Of a stretch of 64,000 nucleotides of DNA, positions 1-8,867 are shown one piece after another. Made by a program: the position numbers and the translations under genes. Origin of the DNA: Ktedonobacter sp. SOSP1-85. GTDB lineage: Bacteria > Chloroflexota > Ktedonobacteria > Ktedonobacterales > Ktedonobacteraceae. The notes beneath the pieces are model-generated. The model was given only the letters and a program-made list of their open reading frames with translations, had not been told where the DNA came from and searched no databases. The DNA lies in the NCBI RefSeq assembly GCF_016587415.1, contig NZ_BNJI01000001.1, positions 2,829,501 through 2,893,500 of the forward strand, given 5' to 3'. The number at the start of each line of letters is the position of its first letter. Position 1 is the stretch's first letter.

Positions 1-1191
1 CAGTGATATGGCCGAGACCAGGGTGGAGGCAATCAAGCCTATAAGAAGCAGTACACCAAACCAGGCATTCTGCCTGAGCATGTCCCGAAAGACGAGATGC
101 AGGCTGTTCGGGCTGCTGGCACGTAATATCCCAGTCACAATATTAACCAGTAACGGCAGCGTCAAAAAGGCCAGGAGCAGCCAGTGTGGCGTATGCGATG
201 GCACGGCCAGGAAAGCCGCAAAGCCATAGGCAGCCAGTAGCAAAACGAGGAAGATGGCACGGCTCCATGTCAGTCCCAGGCGATTGGCCAGGGTAAACTT
301 GCGCGCCTGCACGTCTCCCTCCAGGTCACGCATGTCGTTTACCAGGATCGTTGCCGCCGCCGTCAGGCCAAGCGGAAGGCTATAGAGCAAGGCTTTGTGC
401 AGATCACCACCACCCTGGACTATGTATGCTCCTATCGTTACCAGGGGACCAAAGATCCCTAGAGCCACAAGCGGACCCAGGCATAGAGCGGCGAGAGACT
501 TCCCGCTACCACTATAAAAATAGGCGAAAAGCAGACCCACCAGGCCAAACAAAGCCAGCATCCAGTTCATTGAGATGAGCACAGTAGCCAGGCCAGATAG
601 TGCGCTAGCACCCAGGAAAATCAGGCCCAGCACAAGCACGCGTGTAGGCTTGATCAACCCCTGCTGGATCAAACCACCAGGTCCAAGAGGATTGCTGGTA
701 TCGACCCCACGGATATAGTCATAGTAGTCGTTGATAAGATTAGCGCCCATATGCACCAGAAGCAGTGCCACCAGGGAAAGCACGAAGGAGAGGAGGCGGA
801 AATGGCCCAGCACATGGGCTGAACTGACCTGCTGACTCCATGCTAAAACCGTTCCAAAGAGAAATGGGAAAAGCGATAGGCTCAAATAGGATGGGCGTAT
901 GCCATCCCAGAAGATACGCATCCATTCACCAGTGGAACGATGATACTCTGCTGGCTGCACAACCAGAGGAGTAGGCACACTAAAGGTGCGCGTTGATTCT
1001 ACCGAATGAACGGAGACCACGGGTGGCTCCAGTTCACCTATAGCCTTGAGCGAATCTAGCGGAACCGTTGGTAAACGCTCCGCTTTCTCACCATCAGCCT
1101 CAATAATTGGTGCCGTGGTACCCGCTATCGAACTCTTGCTCTCCTTTTCAGGCCGTTCAATAGCCTGCTTCTTCTGCTCTTCTTTTTCCAT
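1..1191 (-). CDS. menA: UbiA/MenA-family prenyltransferase (C-terminus cut by window edge)
   Basis: Integral membrane prenyltransferase of the UbiA superfamily. The best fit is 1,4-dihydroxy-2-naphthoate polyprenyltransferase of menaquinone synthesis. The frame is open for 397 codons from an ATG at 1191 (preceded by a GAGAGGG-type ribosome site) to the window edge, with no stop. Both Asp-rich Mg/prenyl-diphosphate motifs are visible: NDYYDYIRGVD near residue 152 and NDMRDLEGD near residue 283, with hydrophobic helices between and after them. The first ~100 residues are a charged, Pro/Glu-rich cytoplasmic extension that is long for the family. No other menaquinone gene lies in the window, so MenA is favoured over other UbiA members only by the NDYYDY...D form of the first motif. 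Confidence 0.85.
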   Translation of the reverse strand, partial: MEKEEQKKQAIERPEKESKSSIAGTTAPIIEADGEKAERLPTVPLDSLKAIGELEPPVVSVHSVESTRTFSVPTPLVVQPAEYHRSTGEWMRIFWDGIRPSYLSLSLFPFLFGTVLAWSQQVSSAHVLGHFRLLSFVLSLVALLLVHMGANLINDYYDYIRGVDTSNPLGPGGLIQQGLIKPTRVLVLGLIFLGASALSGLATVLISMNWMLALFGLVGLLFAYFYSGSGKSLAALCLGPLVALGIFGPLVTIGAYIVQGGGDLHKALLYSLPLGLTAAATILVNDMRDLEGDVQARKFTLANRLGLTWSRAIFLVLLLAAYGFAAFLAVPSHTPHWLLLAFLTLPLLVNIVTGILRASSPNSLHLVFRDMLRQNAWFGVLLLIGLIASTLVSAISL

Positions 1192-1281
1192 ACGCTTCCC
1201 TCTCGGCATAGACCCATGAAATAGCAAATAAGTGCATTTTTGCTAACGTCATCTTGACCTCTCGCGCCTGCGGCGCTCGTC

Positions 1282-1346
1282 CTGATAGATGGTGTGATGT
1301 ACCCTGGCAGCCTGCGGCTGCCAGGGTACATCACACCATCTATCAG
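1282..1346. repeat. Long perfect palindrome (31-bp arms, 3-nt loop)
   Basis: Left arm 1282-1312 and right arm 1316-1346 are exact reverse complements around the loop TGC. There is no T-run. It lies in the 5' region of the menA-like gene, downstream of the minus-strand translin gene. It belongs to the long-palindrome class seen at many gene ends in this window. The rest of the 1192-1923 gap holds only the MITE-like element at 1736-1889 and no convincing gene. Confidence 0.8.
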
Positions 1347-1735
1347 AAATAGTGTGCATCTGGCGTTAACTAGCTAAGCGATATGTTTATTATGTTTTGA
1401 CTGCTCATTAAGAAAGACGATGTGGATGGCTAGAACGCAACATTCACGAAAAGAATAAGAATATTGCGCCCCTGGCTCAATATAAGTGGATCGCTACCCA
1501 GGTGGTCATGATAAGCGCAGCGTTTCGCGCTCCCATAACCTTCAGAGCGTTATTACTGTTCTTAGTATACAGAGGCAGGGAAACACCCTCTTATAAGCAT
1601 ATGCATCTCACTATCTATCAACTATATACGCTTCCATAGAGAGCGTCAAGTTGCCTGGGACGCTGGTCAATACCTCTCGCGCCTACGGCGATGCCACCAA
1701 CCGGGAAGCCATCTCACGAGGTGGCTTCTCACACT

Positions 1736-1889
1736 CGGTAGGGACCAGCTTTAGCGCGTCCGAATGTCATTCATGGCAGTGCGGCGTAAGCCTGAAGCGT
1801 TATCCCAACAGAGGAGTACCTCATCGTTTTTTGGCTCGCGCCGAAGTGCGATTAATCGCCTTCGGACGCGCTAAAGCTGGTCCCTACCG
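1736..1889. mobile_element. MITE-like element, copy 1
   Basis: A 154-bp non-coding segment bounded by perfect 29-bp terminal inverted repeats (1736-1764 and 1861-1889, beginning CGGTAGGGACCAGC). A second copy at 21707-21880 shares the ends, a subterminal motif TGGCAGTGCGGCGTAAGCC and CGAT(T/C)AATCGCC near the right end, but differs in the middle. No transposase and no clear target-site duplication are seen. Confidence 0.7.
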
Positions 1890-1923
1890 GGTTTGGTACG
1901 TTCCCAATTTCCCAGTAAAGTCA

Positions 1924-2580
1924 TTATTTGGTATCCGTGGTGCCAGCCTGTCCTAGCGCCTGGTAAAGCTCTTGAATGGAGTGCTGGAGTTGCGCCTGGA
2001 CAACAGAGGTTGTGAGGTCTCCACGCGTCTTCTCTAGAATACCACGCGTCACATCGGTGGTACGACGCAAGCCAGAGGTAATGGCATCGGGGAAATCAAC
2101 GGAGATGAGCAGGGAATAAATATCATCCATCTGGCGCAGGTACGCCTCGCAATCGCGGAGATTTCCGCGCCGCAACTGGTCAAGCAGGTAGCGCCGTAAC
2201 TCGCCCGCGGCCTCGGCTAGCCCATTCAGGTAGGCGGCCCAGCCAATACCCAGTTCCTCGGCGTCTGGTAGCTCCTGGTACTGGGTAAGCGCCGCCAGGC
2301 ACCGCGCCTCAGCATACTCTTTCTGCGCATCCTGAGCGAAGCCCGCATAGTAGATATCTTGGTGATCCAGCAGATCATCTTTCATTTCTTGCAATAACTG
2401 TGCCGCCTGGACCATAAGCTCATTGGCCCGCTCGCGCTCATGGCGATGCGTCGCGCGAATACTGTTTGCGCAATGGCGAATCACGGTACGTGACTTGGGC
2501 AGAGCCTTTTCACGTGCGGCATGTTTAAGGGAGAGATGCTCTATCGCTTGCTGTCCAATTTGCTCTAATTTGTCGGGCAT
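1924..2580 (-). CDS. Translin-family protein
   Basis: All-helical protein of 218 residues that matches the translin fold, known as a nucleic-acid-binding and RNase-related family in eukaryotes and also found in archaea and some bacteria. Family marks: a basic N-terminal stretch (IRATHRHERERANELM), the central YYAGFAQDAQKEYAEA block around residue 80, and a C-terminal block with DFPDAITSGLRR followed by DVTRGILEKTRGDL. Full length for the family. The start at ATG 2580 is preceded by a GAAAGGAAG-type site. Automated pipelines sometimes label such proteins haloacid dehalogenase; no HAD motifs are present. The cellular role in bacteria is unknown, and the neighbours give no clear hint. Confidence 0.8.
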   Translation of the reverse strand: MPDKLEQIGQQAIEHLSLKHAAREKALPKSRTVIRHCANSIRATHRHERERANELMVQAAQLLQEMKDDLLDHQDIYYAGFAQDAQKEYAEARCLAALTQYQELPDAEELGIGWAAYLNGLAEAAGELRRYLLDQLRRGNLRDCEAYLRQMDDIYSLLISVDFPDAITSGLRRTTDVTRGILEKTRGDLTTSVVQAQLQHSIQELYQALGQAGTTDTK

Positions 2581-2719
2581 ACGATTTGCTTCCTTTCTGT
2601 ACTATAGACAGTGTATCATAGCCAGAAGGACACAGCAGAAAACACCCGCATAGGTACTGTTGTCTAGAGCGATGTGCAGGAGCCATGGTTAGCACGCCAT
2701 CTGCTTCCATCCTCATCCC

Positions 2720-3196
2720 CTATCCCTGCAACTTCAACTGGTCCTGCTGTAACAGGGCATGTACCTCAATCTCTGGTGGAAAGGTCTGGGATTCCAGGTC
2801 ACCGGCCCAGAACAACTGCTTCATCATCTCGGCGGTCGCATAGAGGAGATGCTGAAGGGTGGCCTCGCGCCCACGCTCATAGGCATCACTCCCCTCATAC
2901 ACATCCATATCCGCGAAGCAGGCGGCCATGGGCATCAGGTCGCTTAAACGCACCAGGTAAATGTTCATCTTTGTCTCGCCACGCTCCGTCGGGACCATGA
3001 TGCGCAGTTCGGGTCGCTGCTCCACAATGTCCAGGCGGTAGAACACGCCATAATGATCGCGCGAGGCCTGGAAGATTGAGACCTCCGGTAGCGCCTCGCC
3101 GTTGTAGCGCTCTTTTTTAAAAGGCTGCTCCTCTGGTCGCTCCATCTCCACCCCCATCTTTGCCAGAAACTCTTCAAATTGCTCGTGAATATTCAT
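2720..3196 (-). CDS. Hypothetical protein
   Basis: Protein of 158 residues that I do not recognise. The start is placed at the ATG at 3196 because GAGGCGGCGAGC lies just before it; an ATG 78 bases further upstream lacks a site. It is soluble and acidic, with no signal peptide or membrane segment. A central stretch IVEQRPELRIMVPTERGE looks like beta strands. The C-terminal half (AYERGREATLQHLLYATAEMM) looks helical. It stands alone between the translin gene and the SUI1 factor, all on the minus strand. Confidence 0.6.
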   Translation of the reverse strand: MNIHEQFEEFLAKMGVEMERPEEQPFKKERYNGEALPEVSIFQASRDHYGVFYRLDIVEQRPELRIMVPTERGETKMNIYLVRLSDLMPMAACFADMDVYEGSDAYERGREATLQHLLYATAEMMKQLFWAGDLESQTFPPEIEVHALLQQDQLKLQG

Positions 3197-3326
3197 GCTC
3201 GCCGCCTCTTCTGTACACCATACGTTGCAGTATGTGTTGGAGAACATCTGTATCTGCCGCATCTTCCCTCTCACACCCTGCTATTCTCTCTATACATCCC
3301 AAAAGCGGAAAAGCGGAAATACATAA

Positions 3327-3374
3327 CGATGCCAGTAAAGATTCGCGCGTTTGCACGAATCTTTACTGGCATCG
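3327..3374 (-). terminator. Inverted repeat 3' of the SUI1-family gene
   Basis: 19-bp perfect arms (3327-3345 and 3356-3374) around a 10-nt loop, placed 37 bp downstream of the minus-strand stop at 3411. There is no T-run, so it may stabilise the 3' end rather than act as a classical terminator. Confidence 0.6.
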
Positions 3375-3410
3375 TACCTGCTGAGGACTATAATGCTGAT
3401 ATGCTTAAAA

Positions 3411-3767
3411 TTATCCGCCGACGCGCTTGACTTTAAAGCCCTGGGCGATGAGTTTGGCCTCTACCTTTTCCAGGTGATCGCCTTGAATTTCGATGTTCCC
3501 ATCTTTGACCGTTCCGCCGGAGCCACATAATTTTTTGAGCTGCTGCCCCAGTTCAACCAGGTTTTCCGTGGGAATTCCAGCAATTACTGTGACCGTCTTC
3601 CCGCCACGTTGCTTGCGATCACGCATGATGCGGACAAAGCCATCGCTTTTCTTGGCGGGCGCGCTCGCTCCTGCCTGCTCACAACGACATTTTTTATATG
3701 GCTGGCCACAGCGCGGACAGGTTGAGACGCGGCCACTATCGGTCGAATAGACGATTCGGTCTGGCAT
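3411..3767 (-). CDS. yciH: SUI1/eIF1-like translation factor YciH
   Basis: Bacterial homologue of eIF1/SUI1, 118 residues. The SUI1 domain covers about residues 45-118: GKTVTVIAGIP, then LKKLCGSGGTVKDGNIEIQGD, ending in a basic LIAQGFKVKR tail. This loop-strand pattern is typical of eIF1 and YciH, which bind the small subunit P-site region. The N-terminus has CPRCG followed by CRC (residues ~18-30), a probable zinc knuckle also known from archaeal and some bacterial members. Single gene. In E. coli YciH has been linked to stress-dependent inhibition of translation; the role here is inferred. Confidence 0.88.
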   Translation of the reverse strand: MPDRIVYSTDSGRVSTCPRCGQPYKKCRCEQAGASAPAKKSDGFVRIMRDRKQRGGKTVTVIAGIPTENLVELGQQLKKLCGSGGTVKDGNIEIQGDHLEKVEAKLIAQGFKVKRVGG

Positions 3768-3863
3768 ACAACAGGCTCCTTTCGTGCTTCCACTACGCCC
3801 CCTATCTTACCATAGGAGCCTATCCTTCGTGATCACTAGCAGTGTATGATAGAGAGCAAAGTT

Positions 3864-3887
3864 GTAGGGTCCATGCTAAGCATGGAC
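3864..3887 (+). repeat. GTAGGGTCCATGC repeat, short copy
   Basis: Reads TGTAGGGTCCATGC-TAA-GCATGGAC, a hairpin that matches the ends of the elements at 15600-15709 and 18532-18631. It lies just upstream of the ribosome site of the dipeptidase gene, which argues against starting that gene at the earlier ATG (3842). Confidence 0.6.
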
Positions 3888-3910
3888 TTAGAGCTAGAGA
3901 GGATTGTGCC

Positions 3911-5017
3911 GTGCTTATCATTGATGCTCACCAGGACATTGCCTACAATGCGCTCGAATGGGGCCGCGACATTCGACGCTCAGTCTACGAGACACGCCAG
4001 CGTGAAGAACGCTATACCGGAGATCCTGAATCGCACCCTACCAAGGGCGCGGGCGGCATTGCCATGTCGGGGCTGCCAGAACTACGCCGCGCTGGCTTTG
4101 CCATGGTGTGCGCCACTATTTTCTGTGAGCCATGCTCCTCACAACATATTCCCGCGTGTAGCAAACAGCTTACACAGTCCTACCGCACCGCTGAGGAAGC
4201 ATACCAGGTTGGACAAGCCCAGTTCGCCTACTACCACGAGCTAGTACGTGAACCAGGCATCTCGCTGATTCTTAACCAGGCCGATCTAAAACGGCATCTG
4301 CAAGCCTGGGAGACTAGCTCCCCCGAAGATCCACAGCGCCCCTTTGGCATCATTCCCCTCATGGAGGGGGCTGATCCCATTCGTACTCCTGAGGAGGCCG
4401 AGCAATGGTACGCCCAGGGGCTGCGCATTATTGGCCTGGCCTGGCAGGGAACGCGCTACTCTGGCGGAACAAGGGCGCCCGGACCACTTCCGCAACTGGG
4501 GCGTGACCTTTTACGCGTCATGGAGCGTGTAGGCATTATTCTGGATATGTCGCATAGCGCGGAAGAGAGCTTCTGGCAAGCCCTGGAGAGTTACTCTGGC
4601 CCGGTCATGGCCAGCCACAGTAATTGCCGTATCTATACCCCAACCGACCGCCATCTGAGCGATGAGATGATTCGCGCCCTTATTGAACGCGACGCGGTGA
4701 TTGGTATGGTTCCCGGCAATTTCTTCCTGAATGGCGAGTGGCGGCGCAACCACCGCTTCCCGGTGACGCTCGAACAGGTCGTGCGCCATATTGATCATAT
4801 CTGTCAGCTCAGCGGTGACGCTCTACACGTTGGCCTGGGCAGCGATATCGATGGGGGCTTTGGCCGCGATGAGACGCCCGAAGAACTGGATACGGCCCTG
4901 GACTTTGTAAAGATTGCCGACGTCTTGCGCCAGAATGGTTATACAGAAGCCGATATCCTCAACATCATGGGAGGCAACTGGCAACGCTTCCTGAGTCGTG
5001 CTTTACCCGCAAGCTAG
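3911..5017 (+). CDS. Membrane dipeptidase (peptidase family M19)
   Basis: Zinc dipeptidase of the renal dipeptidase family (M19), 368 residues. The start is GTG 3911, with AGAGAGGA seven bases upstream; the longer frame from 3842 would translate a repeat. Metal ligands visible: HxD in DAHQD (residues 5-9), the bridging Glu in PLMEGADPI, and His in DMSHSAEE and ASHSNCR. The C-terminal VGLGSDIDGGFG block is also typical. There is no signal peptide, so the enzyme is probably cytoplasmic. Likely role: dipeptide or D-amino-acid dipeptide hydrolysis. It is followed by a 259-bp gap before a kinase gene and seems to be transcribed alone. Confidence 0.9.
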   Translation: MLIIDAHQDIAYNALEWGRDIRRSVYETRQREERYTGDPESHPTKGAGGIAMSGLPELRRAGFAMVCATIFCEPCSSQHIPACSKQLTQSYRTAEEAYQVGQAQFAYYHELVREPGISLILNQADLKRHLQAWETSSPEDPQRPFGIIPLMEGADPIRTPEEAEQWYAQGLRIIGLAWQGTRYSGGTRAPGPLPQLGRDLLRVMERVGIILDMSHSAEESFWQALESYSGPVMASHSNCRIYTPTDRHLSDEMIRALIERDAVIGMVPGNFFLNGEWRRNHRFPVTLEQVVRHIDHICQLSGDALHVGLGSDIDGGFGRDETPEELDTALDFVKIADVLRQNGYTEADILNIMGGNWQRFLSRALPAS

Positions 5018-5153
5018 CTATCCTTGTTCCTCCACGCCAGCCGCGAACATTTGCGGCTGGCAGGCCTCTCCGCGTTTATCCCATCATTGATACGGCCTGT
5101 ATTAAACCTGCGTAATTTTTTCTTTTCCTTCAATAAGATAATATTGACTGCGC

Positions 5154-5182
5154 CCCCGTCTGGAGCCATGTTTTCGCATTAT
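5154..5182 (+). promoter_or_regulatory. Possible promoter of the first kinase gene
   Basis: TTGACT (5154-5159) and CATTAT (5177-5182) are spaced by 17 bp and would give a leader of about 90 nt before the ATG at 5277. The -35 box is strong and the -10 box weak. Confidence 0.35.
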
Positions 5183-5276
5183 GCTTACCATAAGAATGGT
5201 GAGACTAATTCCCACCGGCATGCGTGTACTTGGTAGTAATTATTCTTTCGCTTAAGTTAGGAAGTGCGGGAAAAAT

Positions 5277-6647
5277 ATGCGTGACATAGAAAACACGATT
5301 ATCACACACTATGCCATCCAACACTATCTAGCCAAAGGCGGCATGTCCGAAATTTATCTGGCACGTGATCTCCAAACACAGCAGGATGTCGCAATTAAAA
5401 TGGTGCATAGCAGCAATGAGGAGTATTGCCGACGCTTCCAACGCGAGGCGCGCGCGATTGCCTCTCTTCAGCATGAGCACATACTCCCCGCCCTCGATTA
5501 TGGAGAGTATGGCCCCTGGTGCTATTTAGTGACACCCTATATCGCCAATGGCACCCTGCGTGACTATATGCAGCAGGAACCCTTCTCCCTGGATGAGGCT
5601 GGAGACTATCTTGCGCAGATCGCCTCTGCCTTGCAGCATGCTCATGAACACGGTATTATCCATCGCGATATCAAGGCCTCTAATATCTTGATGCGCGACA
5701 AAAATTTTGCCTACCTGGCTGACTTTGGTCTTGTCAAAAGCTTAAATGACACAGCCGAGAGTCTGACCGAGAGCGGCTACTTAATCGGAACTGCGGAATA
5801 CATGGCGCCTGAGTTGGCGGAAGAAGACGCCTCTCCCGCAAGCGATATCTATTCCCTGGGCATCCTGCTTTACCAGATGCTGACTGGAGATGTGCCCTTT
5901 AAGGGAGCAACTCCCGTAGGAACCTTTATGAAGCATCTCTCTGAGCGTCCACCACTGCCTTCGCGGCGCAACCGTAATGTACCCAAAGAGATTGAGAAGA
6001 TCGTGCTCCGTGCTCTGGCGAAAGAGCCAGGCTTGCGCTACCCTTCGGCTCGCGCCTTTGCCGAGGCCTATCAGCAGGCACTTGCTGCCTATAAAGAGCG
6101 CATCGCAAACGATGAGAAAACTACAGTTCATATGGTCACACTGAAAGCAGAAGCTACGGAGCCAGGGTTAATACCTGGCCAGACTAGAAGGCCTATACCT
6201 GCACTACCCGCGCTGGCGCTGGCTTTATTGATTCCCTTTCTCTTTGGCTTCTCAATCTATATGCTCAAAACCACCGATGCGAAATCTACGCATCCAACCA
6301 TTAATGGAACGATTTCGTCCACACCTAAAGCGAGGGCAGCGAGCAGCACCCCAACGGCCGGGACCTCCCCCTCTCCAACGGCCGGGCATAACAAGGGAGG
6401 GAATCCACAGAACGTGGTCCCCGTCGCACCTGCTCGGACAAATCACGGCAATCCTGCGCCAGCCAGTAGCAGTGGTGGTGGTGGTAGTGGCAAATCTGGC
6501 CAGAAAGATGGGGAAAATGGCAAAAACGGGAACAATAGCAACGGGGATGGAGGGAGTCACCGTGGTGGCTCCTCCAGTGGGAAAGGGCATAACAAGCAAA
6601 CAATGATACTGTTCGATGAGTGGGCCTGGTCACCTGATGCGTTCTGA
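5277..6647 (+). CDS. Membrane Ser/Thr protein kinase (PknB-like)
   Basis: Hanks-type kinase of 456 residues with one membrane span. N-terminal kinase domain (about residues 9-270): glycine loop LAKGGMSEIYLAR, ATP lysine K41, helix-C Glu57, HRDIKASN with catalytic D131, DFG at 149-151 and the GTAEYMAPE activation segment end. All catalytic residues are present, so it should be active. One transmembrane helix at about 309-330 is followed by a short outer segment of low complexity (Gly, Ser, Asn, Thr, Pro), without PASTA or other known sensor repeats. It lies in tandem with a related kinase at 6934. The substrates are unknown. Ktedonobacterial genomes are known to carry many such kinases. Confidence 0.92.
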   Translation: MRDIENTIITHYAIQHYLAKGGMSEIYLARDLQTQQDVAIKMVHSSNEEYCRRFQREARAIASLQHEHILPALDYGEYGPWCYLVTPYIANGTLRDYMQQEPFSLDEAGDYLAQIASALQHAHEHGIIHRDIKASNILMRDKNFAYLADFGLVKSLNDTAESLTESGYLIGTAEYMAPELAEEDASPASDIYSLGILLYQMLTGDVPFKGATPVGTFMKHLSERPPLPSRRNRNVPKEIEKIVLRALAKEPGLRYPSARAFAEAYQQALAAYKERIANDEKTTVHMVTLKAEATEPGLIPGQTRRPIPALPALALALLIPFLFGFSIYMLKTTDAKSTHPTINGTISSTPKARAASSTPTAGTSPSPTAGHNKGGNPQNVVPVAPARTNHGNPAPASSSGGGGSGKSGQKDGENGKNGNNSNGDGGSHRGGSSSGKGHNKQTMILFDEWAWSPDAF

Positions 6648-6711
6648 TTGGACCTGGTCATTGGTCAGTAGAGCAAGCGCAGAGGAACAAGAATAAGAGA
6701 TACAGGCAACA

Positions 6712-6740
6712 TTGACATCAGCGAGGCAAGACTCTATACT
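6712..6740 (+). promoter_or_regulatory. Strong sigma-70-type promoter of the second kinase gene
   Basis: TTGACA (6712-6717), a 17-bp spacer and TATACT (6735-6740). The transcript would start near 6747 and carry a leader of about 190 nt. The leader opens with a small hairpin AGCACT-TTTGATT-AGTGCT followed by TTTT (about 6759-6780), a weak attenuator-like structure. Confidence 0.6.
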
Positions 6741-6933
6741 GGTAAAATGCGCAATTTAGCACTTTTGATTAGTGCTTTTGACAAAATATTTTCTGGCCCT
6801 GTAGGCATTAGGCGCTACTGGCCCGGTTGAATATATAAACTTTCAAGCACAAGCATCAAGCGTTTCGCCTGCAAGGGAACACCTACCCACCGGCTCCCCC
6901 ATGACCCGGTAGATGAGGAAACACACAACAACG

Positions 6934-8859
6934 ATGTCAGAATTAGAGGGAACAACACTCGGCCCCTACACCATCGTACGCCTGCTCGGCAGAGGTGGCA
7001 TGGCTCGCGTCTACCTGGCTCACGACACCGCACAAGAACGCGAAGTCGCCATCAAAGTCGTGCACGCGGACAATGAGGAATATCTTGAGCGTTTCTGGCG
7101 CGAGATCAGTGCGATTGAGCAGTTAGAGCATGAGCACATTCTGCCCGCGTATGACTATGGCACCGAGGAGCACTGGCATTACCTGGTCATGCCCCATATC
7201 GAAAGGGGGACGCTCCGCCAGTTGATCAAACAAGGTCCCCTGCGACCGGCACATGTTGGTGAAATACTCTATCAGTTAGCGGACGCCTTGCAGTTTGCGC
7301 ATGACCGCGGCATTATTCATCGCGATATCAAGCCCTCTAATATATTGATGCGTGATGACCATTACAGCTACCTGGCCGATTTTGGCCTCGCCAAATCCCT
7401 GGAGAACTCGCACGAAATGACTCTCACGCAGAGTGGCACCCTGCTAGGGACCCCAGAATATATGGCCCCCGACCTGGCCGAGGGACCTGCTACCGCCAGC
7501 AGCGATATCTATGCCATGGGAGTCGTACTGTACCAGATGCTCACCGGGCGTCTCCCATTTACCGCCGAGACCCCCATTGCCGTCTACTGGAAACAGCTCC
7601 GTGAGCGTCCACATCCCCCCTCGCACCTGAAGCCAGATCTCTCGCCCGCGATTGATCATGTCGTCATGCGCGCCCTCGCCAAGCACCCGGCGCAACGTTA
7701 CCAGTCCCCCAGAGAGCTAGCCGATGAGTTTCAGATCGCTCTCATCTCTCCTGAAATGCTTCTGTCCTCAGACGACGATGACCTCTACGAGGGGGCAAAC
7801 TATGCATCGGGAGAGCTAGATGACCCGTCGGCCCGGCTTGAGGACGGTGATGCCCCCGTCCAGGTGGCTGAACACGCCTCCCATCATACACCGTATACGA
7901 CCCGCGAACGCCTGGTGCTTCCTGATAATCCTATGCTCGCACCCACGACGGTGACGAAGACGCGTGACGACAGGCGCACACCTTTCTTTGGCACAAACGC
8001 CCCTTCTGGAGAGCACTTCTCAGGAGACAGTGCCATCCGAGCCGTACGCACCAATACTACTCGGACGACACAGCAAAAACGCCTGGAGCATGCACGCAAG
8101 CGTAGGAACCGCGTCCTGGCAATCATCCTCATCGGGCTGCTCCTTACAGTCGTGCTGCCCATGGCCTTTATCTACTATATCTTTGTCACGCACCAGGGGG
8201 GAACACACACACCTGGGACCAATGAGATCGCCACTCCCAGCGTTGCCAGGACCTCACAGGCCAGCAGCCTGGATATAAGCGCGACAGCCACAGCCGCGCC
8301 CATCGCCACAGTTACCAGCGCCACACCGCTGCTCAACACTTCTCTGGCCAGCAATGATAGCGGCAATTGGAGCGAGGGCGCGGGGCGTTGCGTTTTCACA
8401 AATGGTGGCTATCACGTGCTGGTGCAACAGGCAGACTATTTGCAACCATGTCCATTGCGCAACACCAGCTTTAGTGATGGCGCGCTCCAGGTCGACAGTA
8501 CCCTGCGGAGTGGCAATAACGCCGGCATTCTGGTGCGCGTCCAGGGCGAACAGTTTTACGATTTTGAGATCAGCTCCCAGGGCACCTACTTCTTCCGCCG
8601 TCATGATGTTGGCTTAGGGGCCAGTTATGTCTACCTGCTTCAGCCAACCAGCAGCACGGCCATCAAAGCAGGTCAGTCCAATACGCTGCTGGTAATCGCG
8701 CAAGGCGCGACCTTCAAGTTTTACATCAATGGCAGCTTTGTGGCCGAGACTCGCGATAGCTTCTATAGCAGTGGTCAAATTGCCCTTGTCACCGGCACAC
8801 TCGCGCCACAGCATACCGGTGAAGGGATCTTTAACAACTTCAAGCTCTATAAGCTCTAG
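6934..8859 (+). CDS. Membrane Ser/Thr protein kinase with outer lectin-like domain
   Basis: Hanks-type kinase of 641 residues from ATG 6934; an in-frame ATG at 6913 has a poorer ribosome site. The kinase domain carries LLGRGGMARVYLA, K41, HRDIKPSN with D131, DFGLAKS and GTPEYMAPD. A linker of about 120 residues, acidic then Thr/Arg-rich, leads to one transmembrane helix (about 394-418). The last ~180 residues are predicted outside the cell and form a beta-rich domain with two Cys (RCVF, QPCPLR). It resembles concanavalin-A-like or DUF1080-type modules (GNNAGILVRVQGEQFYDFEI, FKFYINGSFVAE), so it may sense a carbohydrate. The kinase half is close to that of the preceding gene, which suggests a tandem duplication with divergent sensor parts. 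Confidence 0.92.
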   Translation: MSELEGTTLGPYTIVRLLGRGGMARVYLAHDTAQEREVAIKVVHADNEEYLERFWREISAIEQLEHEHILPAYDYGTEEHWHYLVMPHIERGTLRQLIKQGPLRPAHVGEILYQLADALQFAHDRGIIHRDIKPSNILMRDDHYSYLADFGLAKSLENSHEMTLTQSGTLLGTPEYMAPDLAEGPATASSDIYAMGVVLYQMLTGRLPFTAETPIAVYWKQLRERPHPPSHLKPDLSPAIDHVVMRALAKHPAQRYQSPRELADEFQIALISPEMLLSSDDDDLYEGANYASGELDDPSARLEDGDAPVQVAEHASHHTPYTTRERLVLPDNPMLAPTTVTKTRDDRRTPFFGTNAPSGEHFSGDSAIRAVRTNTTRTTQQKRLEHARKRRNRVLAIILIGLLLTVVLPMAFIYYIFVTHQGGTHTPGTNEIATPSVARTSQASSLDISATATAAPIATVTSATPLLNTSLASNDSGNWSEGAGRCVFTNGGYHVLVQQADYLQPCPLRNTSFSDGALQVDSTLRSGNNAGILVRVQGEQFYDFEISSQGTYFFRRHDVGLGASYVYLLQPTSSTAIKAGQSNTLLVIAQGATFKFYINGSFVAETRDSFYSSGQIALVTGTLAPQHTGEGIFNNFKLYKL

Positions 8860-8867
8860 CCAGTCGC

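Noticed and set aside
1125..1334. 69-residue minus-strand frame upstream of the prenyltransferase gene
   Set aside because: Half of it is the perfect palindrome at 1282-1346 and the rest overlaps the real gene in another frame.
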